A stretch of 34,154 bases of DNA from contig JABWCF010000023.1 in assembly GCA_013359255.1 (NCBI GenBank), positions 1-34,154 on the forward strand. The letters are read 5' to 3'. The notes under the pieces were generated by a model. It saw only the letters and a list, made by a program, of their open reading frames with translations, made no database searches and was not told the origin of the DNA. This stretch comes from Flavobacteriales bacterium (lineage in GTDB: Bacteria; Bacteroidota; Bacteroidia; Flavobacteriales_E; Vicingaceae). Shown piece after piece: positions 1-8,568 of the stretch; the stretch's first letter is position 1; each line of letters begins with the position of its first letter. The position numbers and the translations under genes are program-made.

Positions 1-146
1 CCTGTATCGGGCAGGGTGTTGGGCAGGTTTTGGCTAATGGCCGAAAAGGTAAATATGCTCATAAAAAAGCATAATAAACTAATTTTTAGATAATTGGGGG
101 GGGGGGGGGGAAATGTACCCTTGTTGTTTTTGCGTACTTGCATCAT
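1..146 (-). CDS. 5' end of a secreted protein with a poly-C tract in its signal-peptide region (partial)
   Basis: Reading leftward from two adjacent ATG codons (146-144 and 143-141), an open frame runs to the window edge. It encodes MMQVRKNNKGTF, five prolines from a 15-C run, then NYLKISLLCFFMSIFTFSAI and SQNLPNTLPDT. The part after the prolines looks like a classic signal peptide, with a Lys-containing n-region, a hydrophobic core and a likely cut at AIS/Q. The mature protein lies outside the window, so its function is unknown. With 15 C the ATG is in frame with the signal peptide. With 14 C the frame stops after P-I-I, and with 16 C after Q-L-S-K-N. A promoter-like TTG-N18-TACCTTTA lies just upstream and no Shine-Dalgarno is visible. 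The long charged, proline-bearing n-region is atypical, so the start could also be a non-ATG codon after the tract. That is less likely, since the frame and promoter both agree with ATG. Confidence 0.65.
   Translation of the reverse strand, partial: MMQVRKNNKGTFPPPPPNYLKISLLCFFMSIFTFSAISQNLPNTLPDT
96..110. repeat. Homopolymer tract, 15 G (15 C on the coding minus strand)
   Basis: Fifteen uninterrupted G lie in an otherwise AT-rich region. The next longest G run noticed is seven (5814-5820). Its position between a start codon and a signal-peptide core, with both neighbouring lengths giving immediate stops, is the arrangement expected of a slipped-strand contingency tract. Length miscalling in a homopolymer this long is also possible. 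Confidence 0.9.
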
Positions 147-167
147 AGTTTTAGGGTTTGGTGCAGC

Positions 168-196
168 TAAAGGTAAAGAAATATTTTTATTTCCAA
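168..196 (-). promoter_or_regulatory. Bacteroidota-type promoter for the poly-C gene
   Basis: On the minus strand TTG (196-194) is followed by an 18-base spacer and TACCTTTA (175-168), one mismatch from TAnnTTTG. Predicted transcription would begin near 160-162, giving a leader of about 15 bases before the ATG at 146. Confidence 0.5.
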
Positions 197-248
197 AATC
201 ACTTGGTAGAGAAATGAGATGATTATAGAATGTAAAAAATAATTACTC

Positions 249-288
249 CTAATAACTAATTGCCAACGACTATTTTCTAATAACTAAT
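249..288. repeat. Short direct repeat in intergenic DNA
   Basis: The 12-mer CTAATAACTAAT occurs at 249-260 and 277-288, and a related AATAACTAAT lies near 33806. It sits in the 191-base gap (147-337) between the 235-aa gene and the poly-C gene. No coding capacity is seen in this gap. Confidence 0.6.
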
Positions 289-337
289 GACTTTTTCCTT
301 AAGCACAGAGAATACAATAAAAAGATAAGGGCAGAAA

Positions 338-1045
338 TTATTTTTTAATTTCCGTTAGTTCAGTTTTGCCCATGTATTTTCCATTCTCTTTATACGTTTC
401 GGTTTTAACAACACCTGCTTCAAAACTAAACCATTGCACCGATTTCATTTTTATTCCAACAATGGATTTTGTTTCTACCCACTCCGAAATTTTATAACAT
501 TCAAAAGTTCCTGCCGAAGTAGTGATGGATTCTTTAGCCTCCACCTTTCTTTCTGTAATTCTCACGCTCATATTCATCATAGGCATGGGAGCTCCGCCTT
601 TTGCACTTACTTTAATATTTACGTGGGCATCTTTTAGCGTATTGCCAACTTGTAAGTTTGATGGCATTTCCAGGTCCGTTCCATCCATTGTCATTTCCAT
701 ATCTTTATAGGCTTCTTGTTGTTGCTGCGGCACCATCATTTTCATATCAAATACTAAATTTCCTCCGGCACATTTTACCGTAAATTCACTATTAAAAGTT
801 GATTTACCTTTTTTATCAAAACTTTCCTGAAAAGCCGATACCGAGGTTTCTGTTGGCGTTTTCGTAGTTTTGGTATAAGAGGTTTTGGTGCTGCCGGTTA
901 CTTTTCCGTCATCGGTGAATGAAGTCATCGTAAGTATAGTGCCTTCTTTAAAAAAGATTAGATTATCGCATACATCGGCTGGTGTAAATGCGGTGAATAA
1001 TAAAAGAATTGCTTGTGTAAAGAAAATAAGAATTAACTTTTTCAT
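338..1045 (-). CDS. Secreted DUF3108-like (TapB-type) conserved protein
   Basis: The 235-aa product begins with a signal peptide (MKKLILIFFTQAILLLFTAF, likely cut around residues 20-23). The rest is soluble and beta-rich, with a Met/Gln-rich segment around residues 103-130 and a C-terminal part in which FECYKISEW and WFSFEAGVVKTET resemble the DUF3108-like family described in Bacteroidota as TapB-like. It is probably periplasmic or outer-membrane associated; no catalytic motif is evident. It follows the polyprenyl-synthase group 45 bases after the 121-aa gene on the same strand, so it may be the last gene of that operon. The family assignment rests on overall pattern and was not searched. Confidence 0.7.
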   Translation of the reverse strand: MKKLILIFFTQAILLLFTAFTPADVCDNLIFFKEGTILTMTSFTDDGKVTGSTKTSYTKTTKTPTETSVSAFQESFDKKGKSTFNSEFTVKCAGGNLVFDMKMMVPQQQQEAYKDMEMTMDGTDLEMPSNLQVGNTLKDAHVNIKVSAKGGAPMPMMNMSVRITERKVEAKESITTSAGTFECYKISEWVETKSIVGIKMKSVQWFSFEAGVVKTETYKENGKYMGKTELTEIKK

Positions 1046-1090
1046 ATTATTTTTTTTAATACGTAAATATAAATTATTTTCAAAAATAAA

Positions 1091-1456
1091 CTAAGTGTTC
1101 CCTTCAGAAAAATATTTTCTCAATACTACTTTTTGAAGTTCTCGTTTTAGCACTTCATCAACTATGCAGCGTATTTTTTGGTTAAAAGGTAAGGGTTTAA
1201 TCTTTTTGTAAAGACTTGCTTCGTCAATATCTATACGGTATAAAATGCCGGATAGCCCATGTAAATGATTATTGTAGTAGTTGTTAAAATGAGGGGTAAG
1301 TTGTTCCACTAATTCTTCGTATGCATTTTCGGAAACACCTGAAATTTCAACGTGTAATCCAAACATTGAAAAATCTTTTATAACTTGCTGAACGACCTGC
1401 TGAATTAAATCGAGGTGTAATTTATATTTTTCGATATCTGAAATATCAGGAATCAT
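1091..1456 (-). CDS. Conserved hypothetical protein (121 aa)
   Basis: A small soluble protein with no signal peptide or membrane segment. It is predicted to be mostly helical at the N-terminus (IEKYKLHLDLIQQVVQQVIK) and C-terminus, with a central LHGLSGILYRIDIDEASL stretch. I do not recognise a named domain. The start lies 4 bases after the polyprenyl synthase stop, so the two are almost certainly co-transcribed. That suggests a role linked to the isoprenoid or envelope genes upstream, but nothing in the sequence identifies an activity. Codon use resembles the neighbours. Confidence 0.75.
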   Translation of the reverse strand: MIPDISDIEKYKLHLDLIQQVVQQVIKDFSMFGLHVEISGVSENAYEELVEQLTPHFNNYYNNHLHGLSGILYRIDIDEASLYKKIKPLPFNQKIRCIVDEVLKRELQKVVLRKYFSEGNT

Positions 1457-1460
1457 GAAA

Positions 1461-2441
1461 TTAATTTTCTCTTTTCATTAAATATTCCGAGAAAACCAGT
1501 AATGTTTTTTTCTTTATAGAATCAGCATTAACCATCAATAAATCGTTTTTGGCATTTTCAAAATATCTTTTCATTTCCATTTCAGCTTTTTCTTTTATTT
1601 TTAGTTTTTCGTAAATGTTTTTAAATGCCTCTACTTTATCTTTTGCCGAAAATTCTTTTTGTTCTATCCATTTTTTCATCTCTGCTTTATCAGATGGAGA
1701 AGCGTCTTGCATGGCTCTAATCAGTAGCCATGTTTTCTTATTACAGATAATATCACCACCCACTTGTTTTCCAAACTTTTCGGCACTTCCAAACACATCT
1801 AATAAATCGTCTTGAATTTGAAATGCAATACCAATATTTTTTCCGAAATGATACAATGCATCGGCATCTTTCTCATTGGCATTGGCAATAACAGCTCCCA
1901 TTTTTAATGCGGCTCCTAAAAGAACGGCTGTTTTCAAAGTAATCATATAAACATACTCATCGATTGAAATTGTTTTTCTTTTTTCAAAATCCATATCCAG
2001 TTGTTGGCCTTCGCAAACCTCGGCTGCCGTTTTATTGAATATTGATAGTAATGAAATGATTTTTTCCGTTTTTACCTTTTCGAATTGCTGATATGCTGTA
2101 ACCAACAGTGCATCTCCGCTTAATATCGCTACGTTGTTGTTCCACTTTTCGTGTATTGTGGTTTTCCCTCTGCGTAACGGGGCCTTATCCATAATGTCAT
2201 CGTGTATCAGCGAAAAATTATGAAATATTTCTACCGCTAAGGCAATGGGTGTTGCATTTTCTGTTTTCCCGTTAAATAAATCATTAGCTATATATACTAG
2301 TAAAGGGCGAATACGTTTTCCTCCCAAAGAAAATATATAACGCATTGGCTGATATAGCGAGGCAGGATTTTTATCGATGGACAGAAGAAAATCATTTAAT
2401 TTTTCATCGAATAAGGTTTGATATGCAAAATATGGATTCAA
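1461..2441 (-). CDS. Polyprenyl synthetase family protein (trans-isoprenyl diphosphate synthase)
   Basis: This enzyme adds isopentenyl diphosphate units to an allylic diphosphate. Both Asp-rich motifs are intact: the first (DDIMD) at residues 81-85 with the following RRG (90-92), the second (QDDLLD) at 210-215. The GGKRIRP substrate-binding motif is at 40-46. At 326 aa the length is normal for the family. The residue five before the first motif is Phe76. In GGPP synthases of several lineages a bulky residue there limits products to about C20, whereas octaprenyl synthases have a small one, so a short (C15-C20) product is inferred rather than a quinone side chain. The start follows the epimerase stop by one base, and the gene sits in a tight operon with nucleotide-sugar genes. 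Confidence 0.92.
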   Translation of the reverse strand: MNPYFAYQTLFDEKLNDFLLSIDKNPASLYQPMRYIFSLGGKRIRPLLVYIANDLFNGKTENATPIALAVEIFHNFSLIHDDIMDKAPLRRGKTTIHEKWNNNVAILSGDALLVTAYQQFEKVKTEKIISLLSIFNKTAAEVCEGQQLDMDFEKRKTISIDEYVYMITLKTAVLLGAALKMGAVIANANEKDADALYHFGKNIGIAFQIQDDLLDVFGSAEKFGKQVGGDIICNKKTWLLIRAMQDASPSDKAEMKKWIEQKEFSAKDKVEAFKNIYEKLKIKEKAEMEMKRYFENAKNDLLMVNADSIKKKTLLVFSEYLMKREN

Positions 2442-2442
2442 A

Positions 2443-3378
2443 CTAAACTATAAATGTTGGATTTTCTAAAACTCTTTTTAATCCCGTTTCCAATGGTATT
2501 AGTTCGCGATTTAATATACCTTTCATTTTTGAAATATCGGGGCAACGCCTGCTCATATCGCCTTCTTCGAGAGGTGGTAAAAATTGTATTTCGGATTTAG
2601 ATTGGGTTAATTCTAAAATTATTTTTGCCAATTCCAGTATAGAAGTTTCTTTATCGTTTCCTATATTAATTACTTCGTTTATATTCAGGTTTTCGTAAAA
2701 TAGTTTGGTAGTAGCTTCTATATTATCGCTAATGTAGCAGAAGGTGCGGGTTTGACTTCCGTTGCCGTAAATGGTAATAGGTTCATTTTTTAGTGCTGAT
2801 TGAATGAATTTCGATACCACAAAATCTTTGCTCTGCTTTGGACCATAGGTATTAAAAAAACGAAATATTGTATAATCTAAATCAAACTCTGTTTTATATG
2901 CTTTCAAAAATGCTTCGCCTACATTTTTTACAATCGCGTAAGGCAAACGCGAGTTTAATGGAGTAGTGAGTTCATTTTGCGGTATTTCCACCGGTTCGCC
3001 ATACACTTCAGAAGAAGAAGAATAATACACCCTTTTCACTCCCGTATTTTTTGAAAGATTAAGAATATTCTTAATTCCGGAAATGTCTCTAAGCACTCTT
3101 ACCGGATTTTGCAATGTTCTTTTTACTCCTACCAATGCAGCATAATGAAAAACATAATCGAAAGAAAAAGCGTGAAATACACTAGTAATATCGGAAAGTT
3201 TGTTTACATCGCACTTTATAAATTTTATGTTATTGTGTTTAGAAAAAGGGATTTTTTCTCTTCCTCCTGTGCTTAAATTATCAGCAATTACAATGAAATT
3301 TGCGACATCTTCCGAAAGTTTTTCGGCTAATGCACTGGCAATAAAACCAGCCCCTCCTGTTATTAATATTTTATTCAT
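2443..3378 (-). CDS. NAD-dependent epimerase/dehydratase (extended SDR, nucleotide-sugar)
   Basis: A 311-aa extended short-chain dehydrogenase. The Rossmann motif TGGAGFIAS is at 7-15 (last Gly of GxxGxxG replaced by Ala14). The catalytic Ser is in [12 protein letters not shown] (around 121-123), and the Tyr147-x3-Lys151 pair is in [20 protein letters not shown] (173-180) is typical of UDP-glucose 4-epimerase, UDP-glucuronate decarboxylase and dTDP-sugar enzymes. The exact sugar cannot be decided from sequence. Its ATG overlaps the end of rmlA by four bases, implying translational coupling and a shared role in activated sugars for surface polysaccharide. It is cytosolic. Confidence 0.9.
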   Translation of the reverse strand: MNKILITGGAGFIASALAEKLSEDVANFIVIADNLSTGGREKIPFSKHNNIKFIKCDVNKLSDITSVFHAFSFDYVFHYAALVGVKRTLQNPVRVLRDISGIKNILNLSKNTGVKRVYYSSSSEVYGEPVEIPQNELTTPLNSRLPYAIVKNVGEAFLKAYKTEFDLDYTIFRFFNTYGPKQSKDFVVSKFIQSALKNEPITIYGNGSQTRTFCYISDNIEATTKLFYENLNINEVINIGNDKETSILELAKIILELTQSKSEIQFLPPLEEGDMSRRCPDISKMKGILNRELIPLETGLKRVLENPTFIV

Positions 3379-4238
3379 TGCCTGAGCAGATTCATAAGGT
3401 AATTTCCATAACCACTTTTTAATAATGGGGTTGCCAGTTTTTCTAATTGAAAGGCATCAATAAATCCCATATTATAGGCTACTTCTTCAATGCAGCCAAT
3501 TTTTAATCCTTGTCGTTCTTCAATTACTTCTACGTATTGTGCCGCTTGCATAAGAGATTTAAATGTTCCGGTATCGAGCCAAGCAGTGCCTCTATCCATA
3601 ATCAGTACATTTAATTTATCTTGTTGAAGATATATTTTGTTTACATCGGTAATTTCATATTCTCCTCTAGAACTAGGCTTAAGATTTTTAGCTATTTCAA
3701 TTACGTTGTTATCGTAAAAATACAATCCGGGTACCGCAAAATTTGATTTTGGTTTGGCTGGTTTTTCTTCTATAGAAATGGCCTTACCTTCTTTATTAAA
3801 CTCTACCACACCATATCTTTTGGGGTCAGATACGTGATATGCAAATACAAAACCACCCTGAGGATTTTTAGCTCTAAGAAGGGTTTCATGAAGACCTGTT
3901 CCGTAAAATATATTATCTCCTAATATTAAGGAAACACTTTCTTTTCCTATAAAATCGGAACCAATGACAAAGGCCTGAGCAAGTCCGTTGGGAACTTCTT
4001 GTATTGCATACTGAAAATTGCAACCTAACTGAGAGCCATCGCCCAGTAGTTTGGTAAAAAAAGGATTATCGTGCGGAGTGGTAATAATTAATATATCTTT
4101 AATCCCTGCACTCATTAAAGTGGAGAGTGGGTAATAAATCATGGGTTTATCGTAAACAGGCATTAGTTGTTTACTTACGGTTATTGTGAGTGGGTGTAAG
4201 CGAGTACCGGACCCTCCGGCTAAAATAATTCCTTTCAT
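3375..4238 (-). CDS. rmlA: Glucose-1-phosphate thymidylyltransferase
   Basis: Forms dTDP-glucose from dTTP and glucose-1-phosphate, the first step of dTDP-sugar (such as dTDP-rhamnose) synthesis. The N-terminal nucleotide-binding signature [13 protein letters not shown] (6-18), then [20 protein letters not shown], is essentially identical to RmlA enzymes. LGDNIFYG (around 107-114) carries the metal-binding Asp, and GEYEITDVN and WLDTGT follow as in the family. The 287-aa length is standard. No rmlB, rmlC or rmlD homologue in the usual order follows; the next gene is a more general SDR epimerase. The start lies 10 bases after the transporter stop. Confidence 0.95.
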   Translation of the reverse strand: MKGIILAGGSGTRLHPLTITVSKQLMPVYDKPMIYYPLSTLMSAGIKDILIITTPHDNPFFTKLLGDGSQLGCNFQYAIQEVPNGLAQAFVIGSDFIGKESVSLILGDNIFYGTGLHETLLRAKNPQGGFVFAYHVSDPKRYGVVEFNKEGKAISIEEKPAKPKSNFAVPGLYFYDNNVIEIAKNLKPSSRGEYEITDVNKIYLQQDKLNVLIMDRGTAWLDTGTFKSLMQAAQYVEVIEERQGLKIGCIEEVAYNMGFIDAFQLEKLATPLLKSGYGNYLMNLLRQ

Positions 4239-4248
4239 AAAAATATTA

Positions 4249-6648
4249 TTAAGGGTTACCGTTTTCTAATTCTTTTATTTCTAGTTCATCTAATTCAATG
4301 TCTTCTTCTTCATCTATTATTTGAAGAAGAGGTTCGCTTTTAAAACTTTTTGTAATTACAGCCCTATCGAGCGAAAGAAGTAAAGAGGGCAGAATAATAA
4401 GGTTGGAAAACATGGCGAATAATAGAGTTAAAGAAACTAACAGTCCGAGGGCTTGCGTACCTCCAAAATCGGAAGCCGTAAACACTCCGAAACCAAAAAA
4501 CAAAATAATGGAAGTATATATCATGCTTACTCCGGTTTCCCTCATAGCCACTATGGTTGCTTCTTTAATATTCCAGTTATGATGTTTTAATTCTTGACGG
4601 TATTTAGCAAGATAGTGAATGGTGTCATCTATGCTAATTCCAAATGCAATACTAAAAATAAGCAGAGTAGATGGTTTTAAAGGAATATTAAAATATCCCA
4701 TCAGGCCTGCCGTGGTAATTAATGGCAATAAATTAGGCACTAAAGAAATGAGCACCATTTTAAAAGAATTAAACAGCAGGGCCATGATACATGCAATTAA
4801 TACAATAGCAATTAAAATGCTTATAAAAAGATTTTTTACTAAATACGTAGTGCCCTTAAAAAACACCACACTGCTTCCGGTTAGTTGTACATGGTATTTG
4901 TCGGGTTCAAAAATGGAATCAATTTTGGGTTTTAAATCTTGTACTAACAAATCCATTTTACTGGTTCCTACATCAGCCATACGAACTGAGACACGGGTAA
5001 TTTGTTTGGTACTGTCTAAAAATGCCTTCAGTTGGTCTTGATTTCCTTTTGCCGCTTTAAGGTAAGGGGCTAAAAAACTTTTTTCGTTATTGTTAAACAA
5101 CTGGTATTTGTTGGGATTTCCATTATAAAAGGCTTGCTTGGCAAATTTTACTCCATCTACCACCGAAATGGGCTTCGAGAGCTCGGGATATTCTTCGAGC
5201 AATTTTTCCAATTCATCAATTCTTTTAAGTGTAGGTAACTGAAGGGCTCCGTTTTTCTTTTTTGTGTCGATAATAATTTCTAAAGGCAGAACCCCATTAA
5301 ATGTGTTTTCGAAAAATTTTAAATCGGTATAAACCTTGTCTTTGTGCGGCACATCATCAGCTACTCTTCCGGTAGTTTTTATACGTGTTATACCATATAT
5401 ACTTAATGCAAATACTAACAGTGCAGAAACATACACCCATCTTCTTTTTTTACTGATTAAATGTATGAGCGATTCAACCGCTTTAAACATCCATTTACGA
5501 TCGAGATGTTTGGTATGGCGAATTTCCGGACGAGGGAGGTAGCTGAATATTAAAGGAATTAAAACCAGAGATAATATAAAGAGCATCATTACACATGATG
5601 ATGCTACCACTCCAAATTCAAATAATATTTTACTGTCGGTAAAAATAAATGTTGCAAAACCAAGAGCAGTAGTAGCGTTAGTCATAAAAAGAGCGGTTCC
5701 TACCTTACTTATTACTCTTGCTAAAGCTTTTATTTTATTTCCGTGGGCTTTAAATTCCTGATGGTATTTGTTGATTAGGTATACACAATTGGGTATTCCA
5801 ATTACAATAATGAGGGGGGGAACCAAGCCCAATAAAATAGTTATTTCGTAACCTATTAACCCTATAAAACCTACGCCCCATAATACTCCAATGCCTACTA
5901 CCACCATAGAGAAAAGCATGGCCTTAAAAGAACGAAAAAATAAAAGCAACACCACTGCGGTAACTAAGGCTGCCAAGAGGCAAAAAAGTTTAATTTCTTT
6001 AGAAATTTTATTGCTTGTAACCGCTCTGATATAGGGCAAACCCGATGCATGAATTTCTATGCCACTTTGTTTTTCGAACTGCTGAATTTGTTTTTGCAGA
6101 TTAGAAAAAAGTTCTACTCTTTCCGATGAGCCAAACACTTTTTCGTTTAAAGTAATTGCCATAATGGTTGCCAACGATGAATCGGCATACAGAAACCCCT
6201 TATAAAACGGCAAATTAAGTGCAATGTGTTTAATGCTATCTACTTGTTGTTGCGATGTGGCTGGTGTTGAAACGATGGGCTCTAACCTGAATTTTTTTAC
6301 AGAATCTTCTTTTGTAAGATTATAAGCATTGGCTAATGAAATAACATTATCTACTCCTTCTATGGTTTCAATGGCTTTTGTAAACTGGTACCATTTATTA
6401 AACTGTTCTAATGTCCAAAAATCGGGAGTATTGATAGCTAACACCACCACGCTACCTTCTTTTCCAAAAGTTTGCTGAAATTGTGCAAAAGCCTGAAAAG
6501 TAGAATCGGTTTTGGGTAACACCTGAGCCATTTGATAACTCATGCGTGCAAATTGTGCGTAATAACCCATTATAGCAGTAATGACTGCCACACAAATTAG
6601 CATTACTAAACGATTTCGTAGGAGTAATGTTGCTAGTTTAGCCCACAT
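4249..6648 (-). CDS. MMPL/RND-family membrane transporter
   Basis: A 799-aa inner-membrane protein with the duplicated RND architecture. There is an N-terminal membrane helix (about 11-30), a large periplasmic loop (about 35-215), then a bundle of five or six helices (about 216-375). A helix near 402-420, a second periplasmic loop and a second helix bundle (about 600-755) follow, with an acidic C-terminal tail. The half-repeats share [20 protein letters not shown] and [20 protein letters not shown], the latter carrying the acidic pair expected for proton coupling. MMPL proteins export lipids, hopanoids or drugs; as first gene of the sugar/isoprenoid operon, lipid or polyisoprenoid-linked cargo is a plausible inference. 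An 88-base gap separates it from the PNP gene upstream. Confidence 0.9.
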   Translation of the reverse strand: MWAKLATLLLRNRLVMLICVAVITAIMGYYAQFARMSYQMAQVLPKTDSTFQAFAQFQQTFGKEGSVVVLAINTPDFWTLEQFNKWYQFTKAIETIEGVDNVISLANAYNLTKEDSVKKFRLEPIVSTPATSQQQVDSIKHIALNLPFYKGFLYADSSLATIMAITLNEKVFGSSERVELFSNLQKQIQQFEKQSGIEIHASGLPYIRAVTSNKISKEIKLFCLLAALVTAVVLLLFFRSFKAMLFSMVVVGIGVLWGVGFIGLIGYEITILLGLVPPLIIVIGIPNCVYLINKYHQEFKAHGNKIKALARVISKVGTALFMTNATTALGFATFIFTDSKILFEFGVVASSCVMMLFILSLVLIPLIFSYLPRPEIRHTKHLDRKWMFKAVESLIHLISKKRRWVYVSALLVFALSIYGITRIKTTGRVADDVPHKDKVYTDLKFFENTFNGVLPLEIIIDTKKKNGALQLPTLKRIDELEKLLEEYPELSKPISVVDGVKFAKQAFYNGNPNKYQLFNNNEKSFLAPYLKAAKGNQDQLKAFLDSTKQITRVSVRMADVGTSKMDLLVQDLKPKIDSIFEPDKYHVQLTGSSVVFFKGTTYLVKNLFISILIAIVLIACIMALLFNSFKMVLISLVPNLLPLITTAGLMGYFNIPLKPSTLLIFSIAFGISIDDTIHYLAKYRQELKHHNWNIKEATIVAMRETGVSMIYTSIILFFGFGVFTASDFGGTQALGLLVSLTLLFAMFSNLIILPSLLLSLDRAVITKSFKSEPLLQIIDEEEDIELDELEIKELENGNP

Positions 6649-6736
6649 ATCTTTTTTCTCGATTTATAGTAAGCAAATATCGAATTTAATCGGCAAAAAG
6701 TAATGAAAAAAACGAAATCATTCGTTTAACCGAAAA

Positions 6737-7546
6737 TTACAATTCCTTAATAAGAAGACTATAAATAAGAGTAAGTTGTTTTTCGGTTTCGTTAGCTACT
6801 GCTATAATTTCCGCTATATCTACGGGTTTTAGTGTTTCAGGATAACACTCATCGGTAAGCACAGAGATGGCACAACAAGGCAGGTTCATGTGGTTGGCTA
6901 CAATGCATTCGGGTACAGTACTCATGCCTACAGCATCGGCTCCAATACGCTGCATAAAGCGATATTCGGCACGTGTTTCTAAGTTTGGTCCACTTACCAC
7001 TGCATACACCCCTTGGTGCAGTGTAATATTGTTTTGGGCAGCTATTTTTTCTAATTTTTTGTTCAATTCTAATGAGTAAGGTTGACTCATATCGGGAAAA
7101 CGGGGACCTAGCTCGTTTAAATTTTTTCCTCTCAGCGGATTATCGGGCAATAGATTAATATGGTCGTTTAACAACATCAATGAACCCTTTCGGAATTTTT
7201 CGTTTACGGTACCTGCCGCATTAGAAATAAGTAAATATTTTATCCCTAAATGATGCATTACCCTAACCGGAAAGGTAACTTGGGCAAGGCTGTACCCTTC
7301 GTAATAATGGAAGCGTCCTTGCATGGCTAATACTTTTTTACCATGCAGAGTGCCGTATATTAGTTTTCCGCTATGCGATTCTACTGTTGAAACAGGAAAA
7401 TGGGGAATATCAGAGTAACTGATTTCTGTAATGATTTCAATTTCTTTTACCATTCCTCCCAAGCCGGTTCCTAAAATAATGCCCGCCAAAGGGGCGGAGA
7501 TTCCTTTCAACTGAAGATAGGATGCCGCTTCTTTTATTTCCTTCAT
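6737..7546 (-). CDS. Purine-nucleoside phosphorylase (trimeric PNP family)
   Basis: Phosphorolysis of purine (deoxy)nucleosides to base and (deoxy)ribose-1-phosphate. The 269-aa length fits the trimeric class. Visible motifs: GIILGTGLGG (22-31, phosphate site), ESHSGKL (56-62), MQGRFHYYEGY (75-85), ISNAAGT (107-113), SGPNLETRAEY (185-195, base-binding Glu190) and GADAVGMSTVPE (202-213). The position matching human PNP Asn243 is Asp232 (SVLTDECYPETL), which may affect base preference. It is cytosolic and acts in salvage. It lies between the transporter operon and the regulatory genes with gaps of 88 and 75 bases, so it may be transcribed separately. Confidence 0.94.
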   Translation of the reverse strand: MKEIKEAASYLQLKGISAPLAGIILGTGLGGMVKEIEIITEISYSDIPHFPVSTVESHSGKLIYGTLHGKKVLAMQGRFHYYEGYSLAQVTFPVRVMHHLGIKYLLISNAAGTVNEKFRKGSLMLLNDHINLLPDNPLRGKNLNELGPRFPDMSQPYSLELNKKLEKIAAQNNITLHQGVYAVVSGPNLETRAEYRFMQRIGADAVGMSTVPECIVANHMNLPCCAISVLTDECYPETLKPVDIAEIIAVANETEKQLTLIYSLLIKEL

Positions 7547-7621
7547 TTTTCTATTTTTTTTCGAAAGTAAGAAAACTTGATGGAATGGATTTTTTTGTTG
7601 AATGAAATTAGTACCGCTTTT

Positions 7622-7843
7622 CTATTTCTTATAATGGAAATCGGGGAGCCAATCATTTTGAATGGCGTATTTGGTAAGCCCTACTAAATTTTTAATGCCT
7701 GTTTTTCGGAGTATGTTTTTTCGGTGTGTATCTACCGTTCTTATACTTAAACGGAGCGTATTGGATATTTCAACGCTGGTTTTTTCTTGCATAATCAATT
7801 TTACTATTTCTGTTTCTCTTGAGGTTAATTTTATTGGTTTCAT
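7622..7843 (-). CDS. Stand-alone LuxR/NarL-type HTH DNA-binding protein
   Basis: Only 73 aa, almost entirely a LuxR-type four-helix HTH: LTSRETEIVKLI (6-17), VEISNTLRLSIRTVDTHRKN (recognition helix) and ILRKTGIKNLVGLTKYAI. No receiver or sensor domain is present, and only 65 bases separate it from the response regulator stop, so none has been lost to a nearby frameshift. The HTH closely resembles the C-terminal domain of the adjacent response regulator (shared RTVDTHRKNI, KTGI and LVGL), suggesting derivation by partial duplication. Short LuxR-fold proteins of this kind (GerE-like) can act alone. It could bind the same sites as its neighbour, or modulate it. A 7-bp inverted repeat ends directly before its ATG. 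Confidence 0.8.
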   Translation of the reverse strand: MKPIKLTSRETEIVKLIMQEKTSVEISNTLRLSIRTVDTHRKNILRKTGIKNLVGLTKYAIQNDWLPDFHYKK

Positions 7844-7870
7844 GTGTACTCAATTTAAATGCAAGTACAC
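7844..7870 (-). promoter_or_regulatory. Inverted repeat abutting the start codon of the HTH gene
   Basis: GTGTACT (7844-7850) and AGTACAC (7864-7870) form a perfect 7-bp inverted repeat with a 13-base AT-rich spacer. On the minus strand the repeat ends exactly before ATG (7843). It could be an operator for a LuxR-type dimer (autoregulation) or an mRNA hairpin that hinders initiation. The arms are seen; the role is inferred. Confidence 0.45.
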
Positions 7871-7891
7871 TATTTTTTCGTTTCGTTTCTC

Positions 7892-7907
7892 TACGTAACA
7901 GTACGTA
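7892..7907. promoter_or_regulatory. Paired TACGTA hexamers between the two HTH genes
   Basis: Two copies of the self-complementary hexamer TACGTA (7892-7897 and 7902-7907) are spaced 10 bases start to start, one helical turn. They lie just after the response-regulator stop. Spacing and symmetry suggest a protein-binding site, but this is a short-motif observation only. Confidence 0.25.
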
Positions 7908-7908
7908 T

Positions 7909-8565
7909 TTAAATAGAAGCCAATTTGTTTCGAAGAGCGAATTTTATAAGTCCCACAAGGGTATGAATTCCGGTTTTATCGATAATATTTTTACGGTGGG
8001 TATCTACCGTACGCTTGCTTATAAAAAGCTTGTCGGCTATTTGTTCGCTGGTTAGCTCCAAGCAAATAAGTTTTAATATTTCCAATTCCCTTTCAGTTAA
8101 AACATCTATGCGAATATCTGCTTCTGCTTGCTGAATGGCTGAATTTTCCATCATAATATTTACCACCTCATTTGAAAAAAAGGTTCCATTATCGGCAATT
8201 TTTTCTAATGCATGTATCAATTCTTGTTTGCCTGTATTTTTTAGAATATATCCTTCAGCTTCGGCCATAATTATTTCGCTAATTACCTGCCTATCGTTAA
8301 ACATGGTTAGCACCAATATTTTTACATCGGGTTTGCTTTTTTTTACTTTTTTAGTTAGTTCCACTCCCGATATGCCCGGCATACTGATATCGGTAATTAA
8401 AATGTCTATTTCATTATTTATAATAAAAGAGAGAGCTTGTTCTCCATTTAATGCTTCGCCAACGATTTCAAATTTTTTTTCTTTTCTTAAAAGAGCTTTT
8501 ACTCCATCTATAAACATTTGATGATCATCTACCAATACTATTTTTATAGGTTCTTTTTTTTCCAT
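7909..8565 (-). CDS. NarL/FixJ-family response regulator
   Basis: A 218-aa two-domain regulator. The receiver (about 7-125) has the acidic pair Asp13-Asp14, the phospho-acceptor Asp59 (LITDISMPG), Thr87 (LVLTMFND) and Lys109 (YILKNTGK). The C-terminal LuxR-type HTH (about 153-215) has LTERELEILKLICLEL and ISKRTVDTHRKN. It should be phosphorylated by the histidine kinase encoded 3 bases upstream, the two forming a co-transcribed HPK7/NarL-type pair. Targets are not given by the sequence. The neighbouring orphan HTH gene and the inverted repeats around it are the nearest candidates. Confidence 0.93.
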   Translation of the reverse strand: MEKKEPIKIVLVDDHQMFIDGVKALLRKEKKFEIVGEALNGEQALSFIINNEIDILITDISMPGISGVELTKKVKKSKPDVKILVLTMFNDRQVISEIIMAEAEGYILKNTGKQELIHALEKIADNGTFFSNEVVNIMMENSAIQQAEADIRIDVLTERELEILKLICLELTSEQIADKLFISKRTVDTHRKNIIDKTGIHTLVGLIKFALRNKLASI

Positions 8566-8568
8566 TTT

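Noticed and set aside
334-352. GAAATTA-N5-TAATTTC inverted repeat at the end of the 235-aa gene as a terminator
   Set aside because: Seven AT-rich pairs overlapping the stop codon with no T-tract; too weak to support.
4619-5041. A 140-aa open frame on the plus strand inside the transporter
   Set aside because: It lies wholly antisense to a well-conserved gene, has no promoter or recognisable domain, and is a reading-frame shadow.
5814-5820. A run of seven G in the MMPL transporter gene as a second phase-variable tract
   Set aside because: It encodes conserved residues (V-P-P-L-I) of the transporter in frame, and seven bases is short for high-rate slippage.
8135-8521. A 128-aa plus-strand open frame opposite the response regulator
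   Set aside because: Antisense to the receiver domain codons; its hydrophobic composition is an artefact of the complementary frame.
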